Assembly (NCBI RefSeq): GCF_900188185.1
Contig: NZ_FZPA01000010.1
Location: 1 to 64,000, forward strand
DNA: 64,000 nt
Source of the DNA: Sphingopyxis indica
GTDB taxonomy: Bacteria; Pseudomonadota; Alphaproteobacteria; Sphingomonadales; Sphingomonadaceae
Direction: 5' to 3'
The position numbers and the translations under genes were made by a program. The notes beneath the pieces were generated by a model. That model was not told the DNA's origin. It did not search any database and saw nothing but the letters and a program-made list of their open reading frames with translations. Positions 16,000-23,905 of the stretch are shown one piece after another; within the stretch, counting starts at the first letter, position 1; each line of letters begins with the position of its first letter.

Positions 16000-16063
16000 C
16001 GCCAAACTGGCACTATATCGGAAGCGCGCCACGCAGTTCCGCCGCAATTACTTCCATTGTGGC

Positions 16064-16069
16064 TATAAT
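16064..16069 (+). promoter_or_regulatory. Possible -10 element ahead of the sigma-54 activator
   Basis: A perfect TATAAT with TGGC just before it lies 113 nt upstream of the activator start, in the only AT-rich part of the 182-nt gap after motB. No convincing -35 is visible. The activator would sit at the top of the hierarchy, so a housekeeping promoter is expected. Weak evidence. Confidence 0.35.
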
Positions 16070-16114
16070 CCTTTGTTTTGAAAGGGTTAGGGCCGCAGCG
16101 TAAAGCGCTTGTTT

Positions 16115-16132
16115 ACCAATATGACCAATATC
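16115..16132 (+). repeat. Tandem 9-nt repeat upstream of the activator gene
   Basis: ACCAATATG followed directly by ACCAATATC gives two near-identical 9-nt units between the possible -10 at 16064 and the start codon. It could be an operator for control of the master regulator, but nothing else supports this. Confidence 0.4.
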
Positions 16133-16181
16133 CGAAGTCATCGAAGGGGGCGCCACTGGGTGGGGCGCAGTGGAGATGACA

Positions 16182-17243
16182 ATGACTGAGGGTAGGCAAG
16201 CCCGCGGCGACCAGGCCGCGCTCGAAACGCTGATCATCGGCCACAGCGCCGCCGCGCAGCATCTGCGCGACATGATCCGCCGCGTGGCGCGTTCGAACGC
16301 TTCGGTCATGCTCTGCGGACCGTCGGGTTCGGGCAAGGAACTTGTCGCCCGCGCCATCCACGACGAAGGCGTGCGCGCCGGCAAGACCTTCTCTGCGATC
16401 AATTGCGGCGCCATCCCGGGCGAGCTGATCGAATCCGAGCTCTTCGGCCATGAAAAAGGCTCGTTCACCGGCGCCACCGCCCGCCGCATCGGCCATTTCG
16501 AGGCAAGCGACGGCGGCACCATCTTTCTCGACGAAATCGGCGACATGCGTTTCGACATGCAGGTCAAGCTGCTCCGCGTGCTCGAAGACCGGACGATCGT
16601 CCGCGTCGGCAGCAGCGAGATGCGCAAGGTCGATGTGCGCGTCATCTCGGCGACGCATCAGGATCTTGGCGCTGCGATCGCCGACGGCAAATTCCGCGAA
16701 GACCTGTTCTTCCGCCTCGGCGTGGTCGTGCTCCAGGTTCCCAGCCTCGCCAATCGCGTCGAGGACATCCCCGCGCTCATCCGCCATTTTCAGCGTAACA
16801 TGCCCGCCGACGCCAAATGCCGCTTCGACGAAGCCGCGCTTGCGCTGCTGATGCGGCACAACTGGCCGGGCAACGTCCGCGAGCTCAGGAATTTCGTCGA
16901 GCGCGCCAGCGTTCTCCACGGCGGCGAGACGCTGGGGTCGGGCGACGTCGCGATGCTGCTCAACCCGACCGCCGCGATGCCGCGCCTTGCGGTCGCGACC
17001 GGCCCCGTCGCTGTGCCCGACGCCTCCGAGACCGTTCCCGTCGCGCCGCGCAAGTCGCCCGCGCCGGGCCGTCCGATCGACCTCAAGCGCGAGATCGAGA
17101 CGATCGAGCTCGAACAGATCCACGTCGCGCTCGACCTTGCCGACGGCATCATTTCCGAAGCCGCCCGCCTCCTCTCGCTCAAGCGCACGACGCTGATCGA
17201 GAAGATGCGCAAATATGGCGTGCAGCAGCAGCAGGCCGCCTGA
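16182..17243 (+). CDS. Receiver-less sigma-54 activator, probable flagellar master regulator
   Basis: A 353-residue NtrC-family activator lacking any N-terminal receiver or FleQ domain: the AAA+ domain starts at about residue 16. Visible motifs are Walker A GPSGSGKE (46-53), the sigma-54 contact loop as GSFTGA (93-98) in place of GAFTGA, Walker B TIFLDEIG (113-120) and arginine-finger region FREDLFFRL (171-179). A Fis-type helix-turn-helix is at the C-terminus (GIISEAARLLSLKRTTLIEKMRKYG). I chose ATG 16182 because GGAG lies 6 nt upstream; a GTG at 16170 is possible. Four sigma-54 promoters in this locus are its likely targets (inference). It fills the role of FlbD or FleQ but with different architecture. 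Confidence 0.9.
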   Translation: MTEGRQARGDQAALETLIIGHSAAAQHLRDMIRRVARSNASVMLCGPSGSGKELVARAIHDEGVRAGKTFSAINCGAIPGELIESELFGHEKGSFTGATARRIGHFEASDGGTIFLDEIGDMRFDMQVKLLRVLEDRTIVRVGSSEMRKVDVRVISATHQDLGAAIADGKFREDLFFRLGVVVLQVPSLANRVEDIPALIRHFQRNMPADAKCRFDEAALALLMRHNWPGNVRELRNFVERASVLHGGETLGSGDVAMLLNPTAAMPRLAVATGPVAVPDASETVPVAPRKSPAPGRPIDLKREIETIELEQIHVALDLADGIISEAARLLSLKRTTLIEKMRKYGVQQQQAA

Positions 17244-17278
17244 CCGCGGCGCTGCCTGAAAGTTCAGCCCCGCTGAAA

Positions 17279-17302
17279 AAAGGGGTACTGGTCCACCCCT
17301 TT
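17279..17302. terminator. Hairpin after the activator gene
   Basis: AAAGGGGT and ACCCCTTT are perfectly complementary around an 8-nt loop, 36 nt after the activator stop. The arm ends in T residues, so it resembles an intrinsic terminator for the plus-strand gene. Confidence 0.5.
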
Positions 17303-17307
17303 CAAGT

Positions 17308-17344
17308 CACCCGGCCGCCCGTCCCCACCTAGGGCGGCCGGGTG
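17308..17344. terminator. Strong bidirectional hairpin between activator and fliS
   Basis: A perfect 13-bp stem (CACCCGGCCGCCC at 17308-17320, complement at 17332-17344) around an 11-nt loop, between two convergent transcripts. A short T run follows on the plus side (ACTTT). A bidirectional terminator is the simplest reading. Confidence 0.7.
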
Positions 17345-17413
17345 CGACTTTCCGGTGTTTCGGGGCGACCGGTGCCGAACCGGAATCGGCGGGAGGGCCA
17401 ATCGCCCATCAAT

Positions 17414-17809
17414 TCATCCCTCGCGGATCTTTTTCCACGCGGCGCTGATCGTCTGGACGCCGGCGAGCAGCTCGGCAAAGCCCTCGGCGCTGTTCGCGGC
17501 GACCGAATCGTCGAGCTTGCGGCGCATACTGCGATAGACGCGCGACAGCGAACCGGCGACGTCGCCGCCCGCGTCGCGATCGAGCCCGACGTCGAGTCCG
17601 ATGAGGATAGAGCGGGCGCGGTGCGCGGGGTCGGTCGCCGAGACGCGCTGGCCCTGGTTCACCATCGAAATGAGCACGCCGACCGCGATTTCGAGTTCGT
17701 CGTAGAGCATCTGGACGAGTTCGACGGGGTCGGCGGCGGCGGCACGGCTTTCGTGCTGCAGACGGCGATAGAGGCCCGTGGCCCGGACGGTCGAGGCGGT
17801 CGGCGGCAT
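17414..17809 (-). CDS. fliS: Flagellin export chaperone FliS
   Basis: A 131-residue chaperone that binds flagellin in the cytoplasm before export. The family pattern is visible: GLYRRLQHESRAAAADPVELVQMLYDELEIAVGVLISMV, with the LVxMLYDxxI core at about residues 30-42. The rest is helical. Length is typical (about 120-135). It follows fliD by 12 nt and should share its sigma-28 promoter, so chaperone and flagellin are made at the same stage. Confidence 0.92.
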   Translation of the reverse strand: MPPTASTVRATGLYRRLQHESRAAAADPVELVQMLYDELEIAVGVLISMVNQGQRVSATDPAHRARSILIGLDVGLDRDAGGDVAGSLSRVYRSMRRKLDDSVAANSAEGFAELLAGVQTISAAWKKIREG

Positions 17810-17821
17810 CGCGGAAAACCC

Positions 17822-19198
17822 TTAATTCTTGTACTGGTTGTTCCAGATCTCGATCTGCTGCTCGAGATAGGATTGCGTCGCCTTGAAGGCCGCGAGCTTG
17901 GCGTCGAGGCCGCCGAACTGTTTTTCGAGCCGCGCGCGATAGCTTTCCTCGCGCTCCTCGATCTTTTCGAGTTGCTCGGCGAGCGCCTCGCTCTTCGCGT
18001 CGAGCGATTCCTCGACGCGGGTGAGGATGCCGTCGGTCGCGACCGCGGCGTCGCGGATCGCGTCGAGCGTGAAGGCGATGCCGGGGTCGGTCGCTTCGCT
18101 ATGCGTCGCGTCGCGGCGCGGGTTGAACAGTGCCTCGACCGCGCCGGCGTCGGCGGCGAGCGCCGCTTCGAGCTTGTCGCTATCGACCGCGAGCACGCCG
18201 TCCTTGGTCGTATAGATGCCGATGTCGGTCAGCTTGTTGATATTGGGATCGCTCGTCAGCACCGTGCCGACAAGGCCCGAAAGCGTCGATTCGAGCTGGC
18301 GCAGCGACATCGTCGAACCCGACAGGCTCGACGCCGACGACAGGCTTTCCTTGAGCTGGTTATAGACCGCGACGAAATCGGTCACCGTCTGACGGATCAT
18401 GTCGAGCGGCCGGCTCGCGCCGATGTCGACCGGCTGGCCGGGCGCCGCCTTCTTCAGCGTCAGCGACATGCCGGGGACGACGTCGTCGACGATGTTGGTC
18501 GCGCGGCTGAAGGCGACGCCGTCGATCGTGAATTTGGCGTCGGTCGCCGCCTGACCCAGCGTCATGCTGCCGCCGCTGCCATAGGTGAAGGCCGCAAGCC
18601 CCGGATCGGCGCCGGCGTCGGCGGCGAGGGTGAAGCCGTTCGCCTCGCCGGTCTGGCCCTTGACGATCAGGCGATAGCCGCCCTGGTCGGCGATGACCGA
18701 CGCGGTGACGCCGCTGTCGCTCGCATTGATCGCGTCGGCAAGGCCGTTGAGGCTGTCGTTGGTCGCGTCGATGGTGATCGTATAATCGGTGCCACCGACG
18801 TTCAGCGTCATCGTTCCCTGGCCGATCGCCGCCTCGCGGTCGGCGACAATGCCCGAATAGGCGGTCTGCGCGCGCGCGAGCTGCGTGACCTCGATCGTCG
18901 CGGCGAAGCTGTCGGCCTGCAGCCCCGCGCGGGCGGTCGCCGTCAGCACACTCTCGTCCGAAACGGTCGGCGTGCTGCGCAGCGTGCCGTCCTCGACCAT
19001 CTGGCTCAGCGAATCGGCGAAGCCTTCGAGGTCGGAACGCGCCTGCGCGACGGCGCTGATCCGCGCCTGATTCTGCTGCGTCAGCGTCGTCATCCGGTCG
19101 ATCTTCGGCTGGCGCGACGCATTGGCCAGGTCGGTGACGATCTGGACCGTATCGATTCCCGACCCGAAGCCGAGGCTGTTGGCGATTGAGCTGACCAT
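17822..19198 (-). CDS. fliD: Filament cap protein FliD (HAP2)
   Basis: A 458-residue cap protein that folds flagellin at the filament tip. The N-terminus (SSIANSLGFGSGIDTVQIVTDLANASRQPKIDRMTTLTQQN) has the FliD GSGIDxxxLVxxLxxAE-like motif. The central domains follow, and the C-terminus has a coiled-coil segment (TRVEESLDAKSEALAEQLEKIEEREESYRARLEKQFGGLDAKLAAF) typical of the family. Length is normal. It has its own sigma-28 promoter just upstream, separating it from the fliE-flhB transcript. Confidence 0.95.
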   Translation of the reverse strand: MVSSIANSLGFGSGIDTVQIVTDLANASRQPKIDRMTTLTQQNQARISAVAQARSDLEGFADSLSQMVEDGTLRSTPTVSDESVLTATARAGLQADSFAATIEVTQLARAQTAYSGIVADREAAIGQGTMTLNVGGTDYTITIDATNDSLNGLADAINASDSGVTASVIADQGGYRLIVKGQTGEANGFTLAADAGADPGLAAFTYGSGGSMTLGQAATDAKFTIDGVAFSRATNIVDDVVPGMSLTLKKAAPGQPVDIGASRPLDMIRQTVTDFVAVYNQLKESLSSASSLSGSTMSLRQLESTLSGLVGTVLTSDPNINKLTDIGIYTTKDGVLAVDSDKLEAALAADAGAVEALFNPRRDATHSEATDPGIAFTLDAIRDAAVATDGILTRVEESLDAKSEALAEQLEKIEEREESYRARLEKQFGGLDAKLAAFKATQSYLEQQIEIWNNQYKN

Positions 19199-19218
19199 GG
19201 CACCATCCTTCGCCCTTG

Positions 19219-19245
19219 TTAACGGCGGGCCGCGGGCAGGATTAA
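19219..19245 (-). promoter_or_regulatory. Sigma-28 promoter for fliD-fliS
   Basis: On the minus strand TTAA (19242-19245), 15 nt, then GCCGTTAA (19219-19226). It lies in the 59-nt gap between flhB and fliD, and its -10 is 20 nt from the fliD ATG. Identical in both boxes to the flgM promoter. Confidence 0.88.
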
Positions 19246-19257
19246 GCCGACCGCGCG

Positions 19258-20397
19258 CTATTTCTGCCGCCGCCCTTCGGGGTCGAAGCGGTGCGTCGGC
19301 GGGACGTCGACGGCGGGCTGCGCGCGGCCTTCGGCGGCGGCGCGTTCGAGCTGGAAGACGAAGGCGAGCACGGTCGCCACCGCGACGAACAGCTCCTCGG
19401 GGATCGTCCGCCCGGCGCGCGCAGTGAAATAGATCGCGCGGGTGAGCTGCGGATATTCGAGCATCGGCACGCCAGCACCGCGCGCCAGCTCGCGGATCGA
19501 CAGCGCGACGTCACCGCGGCCGCGCGCGACGACGACGGGTGCGGCATCGACCCCGGGGCGATAGCGCAGCGCGACCGAGAAGTGCGTCGGGTTGGTAAGT
19601 ACCACCGTCGCCTCCGACACCGCCTTGCGCGCCGATCCGCTCAAAATCTCGTGCGCGCGCTGACGCTGCGCCTGCTTGAGTTCGGGGGCGCCGTCGGACT
19701 GGCGCATCTCCTCCTTCACTTCCTGCTTGCTCATCATCAGCCGCTTATTGCGCTGATACCATTGCGCGGGGACGTCGATCAGCGCGATGATGACCAGCCC
19801 CCCGGCGAGCGCGAGCATCGCGTGTCCGACCGCGCGCCCGGCGAGCCCGATCGCGGCGTTCAGATCGGTCGACGCCATCATCATGAAGGCGGGCAGGCTC
19901 TTGGCTACGAGCCAATAGCCGATGCCGCCGAGCAGCAGCACCTTGGCGATCGACTTGCCGAGCTCGATGACGCCCTGAACCCCGAAGATGCGCTTGAGCC
20001 CCGTGCCCGGATTGATCCGGTTGCCCTTGAAGGCGAGCGCCTTGCCGCGCCAGCCGAGCGAGCCGAGCATCGCCGGCCCCGCGAAACTTGCGACGAGCGC
20101 GAGCGCGAACAGGCTCGCGAGCGGCAGCAGCACGCCGGTGCCACCCCGCATCAGCGCTTCGCCCGGCGCGAAATGCGCGACGTCGTCGGCGCTCAGCGTC
20201 AGCCCGTGCTTGACCAGTTCGCCCGCCGCCTCGACCAGCCAGCCGCCCGCGGCGAGCAGCCAGCCGGCGCCCGCGAGCATCATCAGCGCGGTCGCGAGTT
20301 CGCGCGACATCAGCACGTCGCCCTCGCGCGCCGAATCGGCGCGCTTCTTGGGCGTCGGCTGTTCGGTTTTCTGGTCCTTTTCGGTCTCGCCCGCCAT
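19258..20397 (-). CDS. flhB: Flagellar export switch protein FlhB
   Basis: A 379-residue export-gate protein that switches substrate specificity from hook to filament. The N-terminus has the KTEQPTPKKRADSAREGDV motif, four membrane segments span about residues 35-220, and the cytoplasmic domain contains the autocleavage motif NPTH with Asn269. QEVKEEMRQSDGAPELKQAQRQRAHE is the conserved linker. Length is normal. It follows fliR by 3 nt and is the last gene of the fliE operon, since fliD has its own promoter. Its partner in switching, FliK, is encoded at 24525-25682. Confidence 0.97.
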   Translation of the reverse strand: MAGETEKDQKTEQPTPKKRADSAREGDVLMSRELATALMMLAGAGWLLAAGGWLVEAAGELVKHGLTLSADDVAHFAPGEALMRGGTGVLLPLASLFALALVASFAGPAMLGSLGWRGKALAFKGNRINPGTGLKRIFGVQGVIELGKSIAKVLLLGGIGYWLVAKSLPAFMMMASTDLNAAIGLAGRAVGHAMLALAGGLVIIALIDVPAQWYQRNKRLMMSKQEVKEEMRQSDGAPELKQAQRQRAHEILSGSARKAVSEATVVLTNPTHFSVALRYRPGVDAAPVVVARGRGDVALSIRELARGAGVPMLEYPQLTRAIYFTARAGRTIPEELFVAVATVLAFVFQLERAAAEGRAQPAVDVPPTHRFDPEGRRQK

Positions 20398-20400
20398 CGC

Positions 20401-21180
20401 TCAGCCCGCCGCGACGAGCCGCGCCATGTCGAGCGCGTCGGACAGGATGCGCGCGAGCGTTTCGGCCATCACCGGCGTCGCGATGCCGAGCAGCACGACG
20501 CCCGCGAGCAGCGTCGCGGGCAGGCCGACCGCAAACAGGTTCATCGCGGGCGCCGAGCGGCCGATCACGCCCATGATCATCTGGACGAGGATCAGCACGA
20601 AGCCGACGGGGAGCGCGATCGTCAGCCCCGCGGCGAACATCAGGCTGCCGAAGCGCAAGATGCCGGCGATCGCGCCGAAAGAGGGAAAGGCATTGCCGGG
20701 CGGCAGCGCGCTATAGCTGTCGACGATGATGTCGATGAGGACGAGATGCCCGTCGGCGGCGAGGAAGAGCGCGGTCGCGAGCATCGAGAGGAACTGGCCG
20801 ATCGCGCTGCTCGCGGTGCCGCTCAGCGGGTCGATCATCGACGCGAAGCCGAGCCCCATCGCATTGCTGATCGCCTCGCCCGCGAGCAGGGCCGCGGCAA
20901 GCCCCATCTGGAGCACGAAGCCGATCGCGAGGCCGACGACGACTTCGCCGATCACCAGAATGAAGCCGGGCCACGACACGATCCCGTCGGCGGGCAGCGT
21001 CATCCCCGACGCCGCGACCGCGGGCACCCCGACCGCGAGCGCTATGACGAGGCGGAGCTGCACCGGCACATTGGCGGCGCCGAACACCGGCGCGGCGAGG
21101 AAGGCGGCGCCGGGGCGGATCATCGCCAGCATCCACAGCTGGAGCATCGCTTCCACATTGGGGATGTCGGCTGGATTCAT
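20401..21180 (-). CDS. fliR: Flagellar export protein FliR
   Basis: A 259-residue polytopic export-gate protein with about six hydrophobic segments. FAPVFGAANVPVQLRLVIALAVGV-type text (residues 28-52) and GLGFASMIDPLSGTASSAIGQFLSMLATALFLAADGHL (about 105-142) are typical FliR stretches. The ATG at 21180 is chosen because it begins the family-typical N-terminus and lies 5 nt after the fliQ stop; the frame is open further upstream through fliQ. It assembles with FliP and FliQ in the membrane. Confidence 0.95.
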   Translation of the reverse strand: MNPADIPNVEAMLQLWMLAMIRPGAAFLAAPVFGAANVPVQLRLVIALAVGVPAVAASGMTLPADGIVSWPGFILVIGEVVVGLAIGFVLQMGLAAALLAGEAISNAMGLGFASMIDPLSGTASSAIGQFLSMLATALFLAADGHLVLIDIIVDSYSALPPGNAFPSFGAIAGILRFGSLMFAAGLTIALPVGFVLILVQMIMGVIGRSAPAMNLFAVGLPATLLAGVVLLGIATPVMAETLARILSDALDMARLVAAG

Positions 21181-21185
21181 CGGCT

Positions 21186-21455
21186 CTAATGCACGAGCGC
21201 CGGGATCTGCGCATAGAGGTCGCGCGTGAAGTCGGTGAGCAGCACCAGGATGCTGCCGCCGAAGATCGCGAGGCAGATCGCGGTGACGATCAGCTTGGGC
21301 ACGAAGCTCAGCGTCTGTTCGTTGATCGACGTCGCCGCCTGCACCATGCCGAGCAGCACGCCGACGACGAGCACCGGAATCAGGATCGGCGCCGCGGCGA
21401 GCGCGAGAATCCACAGCGCCTGCTGCGCGACTCCGATGAAATAGTCCGCCTCCAT
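21186..21455 (-). CDS. fliQ: Flagellar export protein FliQ
   Basis: An 89-residue protein with two membrane helices. The sequence MEADYFIGVAQQALWILALAAAPILIPVLVVGVLLGMVQAATSINEQTLSFVPKLIVTAICLAIFGGSILVLLTDF matches FliQ over its full length, including the GxxQAATxxxEQTLxFVPKxI motif at about residues 35-54. Size is standard. It sits between fliP (4 nt away) and fliR (5 nt away). Confidence 0.96.
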   Translation of the reverse strand: MEADYFIGVAQQALWILALAAAPILIPVLVVGVLLGMVQAATSINEQTLSFVPKLIVTAICLAIFGGSILVLLTDFTRDLYAQIPALVH

Positions 21456-21459
21456 CTCG

Positions 21460-22389
21460 CTAGGTCCCGAAAGAAGAAGCGAGCGAGCCCATCGTCAGCG
21501 CCCAGCCGTCGACGAGGACGAAGAGCAACAGCTTGAAGGGCATCGAAATGACCGTCGGCGACAGCATCATCATGCCGAGCGACATCAGCGCCGAGGCGAC
21601 GATCAGGTCTATGACGAGGAAGGGCAGGAAAATGAGGAAGCCGATCTGGAAGGCGGTCTTGAGCTCGCTGGTGACGAAGGCGGGGAGCAGGATCGAGAAG
21701 GGCACGTCCCGCGGGCTCGCATAATCGGGCGCCTTGGCGATCTTGGCGAACATCATCAGGTCGGTCTTGCGCGTCTGCGCCATCATGAAGCCATGCACCG
21801 AGGTGCCGGAGCGCACGACGGCTTCGCCGATGTCGATCTGTTCCTGGCTATAGGGGGTGATGGCGACGCGGTTCACCTCGCTGATCACCGGCTGCATCAC
21901 GAACAGCGAGAGAAAGAGGCTGAGGCCGACGAGCACCTGGTTCGGCGGCGTCTGCTGGAGGCCGAGCGCGTGGCGCAGGATCGACAGCACGATGATGATG
22001 CGCGTGAAACTGGTCATCATCAACAGCAGCGACGGCAGCACCGTCAGCAGGCTCATCAGGAGCAGGATTTGCAGCGACAGCGACAGCGGACGTCCGTCGC
22101 CGCCGATCTCGTTCACCGCGCGCGCCAGCCCGTCGGCCGCCTGCGCATGCGCGGCGGGGGCCGCGGCGAGCAGCGCGATGCCGCCGGCAAGCGCGGCGGC
22201 GCGCAGCCAGTGGGGACGAGGCGAGAGTCCGTTGCCCTTTACCCGTATCCCCGAGCGAAGACGAGGGGCCATGCCGAGCGAAGTCGAGGCCTGTGCGCCA
22301 CGGGTTCTCGCTCCGCTCGAACGAGCCCCTCGGCTGCGCTCGGGGAGGTGGAGGATTTCAGGTTCCGTGCCATTCGCCTCAATCGACAT
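21460..22389 (-). CDS. fliP: Flagellar export protein FliP with repeat-derived N-terminus
   Basis: The conserved FliP core begins near SLSLQILLLMSLLTVLPSLLLMMTSFTRIIIVLSILRHALGLQQTPPNQVLVGLSLFLSLFVM and ends with ISMPFKLLLFVLVDGWALTMGSL; a signal-peptide-like segment (AAALAGGIALLAAAPAAHA) precedes it. Upstream of that, the frame runs without a stop through a family-2 hairpin repeat (22249-22345) back into fliO. I give the ATG at 22389, which overlaps the fliO stop and has AGGG 8-9 nt upstream; the other candidate is ATG 22272 inside the repeat, with no visible ribosome site. Either way part of the N-terminus is encoded by the repeat. Core identity is certain, start uncertain. Confidence 0.92.
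   Translation of the reverse strand: MSIEANGTEPEILHLPERSRGARSSGARTRGAQASTSLGMAPRLRSGIRVKGNGLSPRPHWLRAAALAGGIALLAAAPAAHAQAADGLARAVNEIGGDGRPLSLSLQILLLMSLLTVLPSLLLMMTSFTRIIIVLSILRHALGLQQTPPNQVLVGLSLFLSLFVMQPVISEVNRVAITPYSQEQIDIGEAVVRSGTSVHGFMMAQTRKTDLMMFAKIAKAPDYASPRDVPFSILLPAFVTSELKTAFQIGFLIFLPFLVIDLIVASALMSLGMMMLSPTVISMPFKLLLFVLVDGWALTMGSLASSFGT
22249..22345. repeat. Hairpin repeat, family 2 (CCCCGAGCG), inside the fliP 5' region
   Basis: Arms CCCCGAGCGAAGACGAGGGGC (22249-22269 in two overlapping halves) and its near complement at 22325-22345 match in 19 of 21 positions, with a 55-nt centre that is itself partly self-complementary. The element carries no stop in the fliP frame and encodes an R/S/G-rich stretch. 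Confidence 0.85.
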
Positions 22390-22660
22390 GGAAATCGCCC
22401 TGGCTATTGTCTGCGAGGCGCGTGACGCCGTTTCGCGACACCGAGAGCAAAATCTGCTGTCCCGCAAACTCCACGACCGCGAGCTTGGTCCCCGGCCCGA
22501 GCGGGAGCACGCCGACCATCTCGACCGGACGTCCCTGCTTCTGCCCGCCGGCGATCGGCATGCCCATCTGGACGCGCTTCCACAGCCACAGGCTGCCCCA
22601 CGCCATGCCGCCGACGATCGGCAGCAGGATCAAAAGGCGCAGGATATATTCGAGCATCAA
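22379..22660 (-). CDS. fliO: Flagellar export assembly protein FliO
   Basis: A 93-residue protein with one N-terminal membrane helix (MMLEYILRLLILLPIVGGMAWGSLWLW) and a small cytoplasmic domain with the FliO pattern VEMVGVLPLGPGTKLAVVEFAGQQILLSVSRNGVTRLAD. FliO helps build the FliP complex. Length matches short FliO proteins. The start overlaps the fliN stop by ATGA, and its 3' end probably overlaps the fliP start. Confidence 0.92.
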   Translation of the reverse strand: MMLEYILRLLILLPIVGGMAWGSLWLWKRVQMGMPIAGGQKQGRPVEMVGVLPLGPGTKLAVVEFAGQQILLSVSRNGVTRLADNSQGDFHVD

Positions 22661-22992
22661 CCCCTCCGCTCGAAGCCGGTCAGCGCGCGGTCGGGCGCGA
22701 CGACTTCGGCGACCTGGATGCCATAGCGGCCATCGACGTTGACGATCTCGCCGCGTGCGATCAGCGTGCCGTTGGCATAGATGTCGAGAAGGTCGTTCGC
22801 CGCGCGGTCGAGTTCGACCACGCTGCCTTCGGTCAGGTTCAGCAGGTCGGACAGCGCCATCGAGGTCGATCCGACCTCGACCGATACGCGGAGCGATACC
22901 CCCGCGAGCAGGTCGAAATTGGGCGCCGCGGCTATCGTCTTGGCGTCACGCCGGTCGCGGGCCGCTTTCGGGGCGTCGCTGATGTCACTCAT
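22657..22992 (-). CDS. fliN: Flagellar switch protein FliN
   Basis: A 111-residue C-ring protein. The SPOA domain fills residues 32-108: LLAGVSLRVSVEVGSTSMALSDLLNLTEGSVVELDRAANDLLDIYANGTLIARGEIVNVDGRYGIQVAEVV, which is textbook FliN. The ATG at 22992 has AGAGG about 8 nt upstream and overlaps the fliM stop; an open frame further upstream is inside fliM. With FliM and FliG it forms the rotor switch, the site where CheY-P and c-di-GMP effectors act in other bacteria. Confidence 0.96.
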   Translation of the reverse strand: MSDISDAPKAARDRRDAKTIAAAPNFDLLAGVSLRVSVEVGSTSMALSDLLNLTEGSVVELDRAANDLLDIYANGTLIARGEIVNVDGRYGIQVAEVVAPDRALTGFERRG

Positions 22993-23905
22993 CGTCCGAT
23001 CCTCTTTCGATACAATCAATCAAAATGGCCGCGTTCCCATTGGCCTCGCCGATGCTGCCCGACGCGAAGTGGCGGCCGGCAACGGTGATCGGAACGTGAC
23101 GCGGTATGGTTAACGAAATGATATCGCCGACCTCCAGAGCGAGAAGTTTTGTCAGCGGAATCTCGGGACGCGCGAGCACCGAACGGACGGGCAGGCGCAC
23201 ATCCTTCAGCGCGCGCGACAGCGTCGCGGTCCACAGCGGGTCGACCTCGGGCGTTTCGGCGAGTTCGGGGGCGGGCTCGCCGCCGCTGATTCCGCGCAGC
23301 GCGGCGAGCGGATAGGCGCAGGTGATCATATGCCCGTCGAGCACGCCGCCGCGCAGGGTGAAGCGATGGACGAGCAATTCGTCGTCGGCGCGCACCGCCT
23401 GCAGCTTGGCCGCCTCGCAGGTCACGCAATCGAGCTGCGGCTCGATCGCCAGCGTGCTCGCCCACGCCGCGGCGAGCTGCGCGCCGATGTCGCGGCCAAG
23501 GCGCGCCGCGAAGCGGTCTTCGGCGTCGGTCAGTTCCTCGCGCCTGCCCGCGAGCTGCCCCTTGCCGCCATAGAAGATGTCGACGAGCTGGAGCACGAGC
23601 GCGCGTGCGCCGGCGAGCAGCATCGGACCCTTGAGCGGCGGTGCATGATAGCGCCAGTAGATCGCCGGCGCGGCCTCTTCGCACCAGTCGGCAAAGCGCA
23701 TCCGCTCGCTTGCGCCGCGCTCGACCTGCACCGTGGGCGCGCCGAGCGCGCGGATCAGGTCGCGCAAGGTGCGCGCAAACTGGTTGGCGACGCCGTCGAG
23801 CGCCGGAAAGGCATAGCCGTCCTCGGCCTTGCGCAGCAGCACCGACGCCCTGGCGTCACCGTCGCTGCCGCCGTCGCCGGCGGGAAGCGTCCTGGTGCGC
23901 GCCAT
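22985..23905 (-). CDS. fliM: Flagellar switch protein FliM
   Basis: A 306-residue C-ring protein. Residues about 30-200 form the FliM middle domain, and the C-terminus is a SPOA domain (VRSVLARPEIPLTKLLALEVGDIISLTIPRHVPITVAGRHFASGSIGEANGNAAILI). The CheY-binding N-terminal LSQxEIDxLL motif of classical FliM is not visible; the protein begins MARTRTLPAGDGGSDG instead. Position between fliL and fliN fits. Length is slightly below the usual 330. The divergence makes the middle domain hard to verify by eye, but identity is sound. Confidence 0.9.
   Translation of the reverse strand: MARTRTLPAGDGGSDGDARASVLLRKAEDGYAFPALDGVANQFARTLRDLIRALGAPTVQVERGASERMRFADWCEEAAPAIYWRYHAPPLKGPMLLAGARALVLQLVDIFYGGKGQLAGRREELTDAEDRFAARLGRDIGAQLAAAWASTLAIEPQLDCVTCEAAKLQAVRADDELLVHRFTLRGGVLDGHMITCAYPLAALRGISGGEPAPELAETPEVDPLWTATLSRALKDVRLPVRSVLARPEIPLTKLLALEVGDIISLTIPRHVPITVAGRHFASGSIGEANGNAAILIDCIERGSDDE

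Noticed and set aside
16010..16030. A TGGCAC sequence upstream of the activator that looks like sigma-54
   Set aside because: No GC lies 10 nt after the GG; the nearest is 13 nt away, so the fixed spacing fails.
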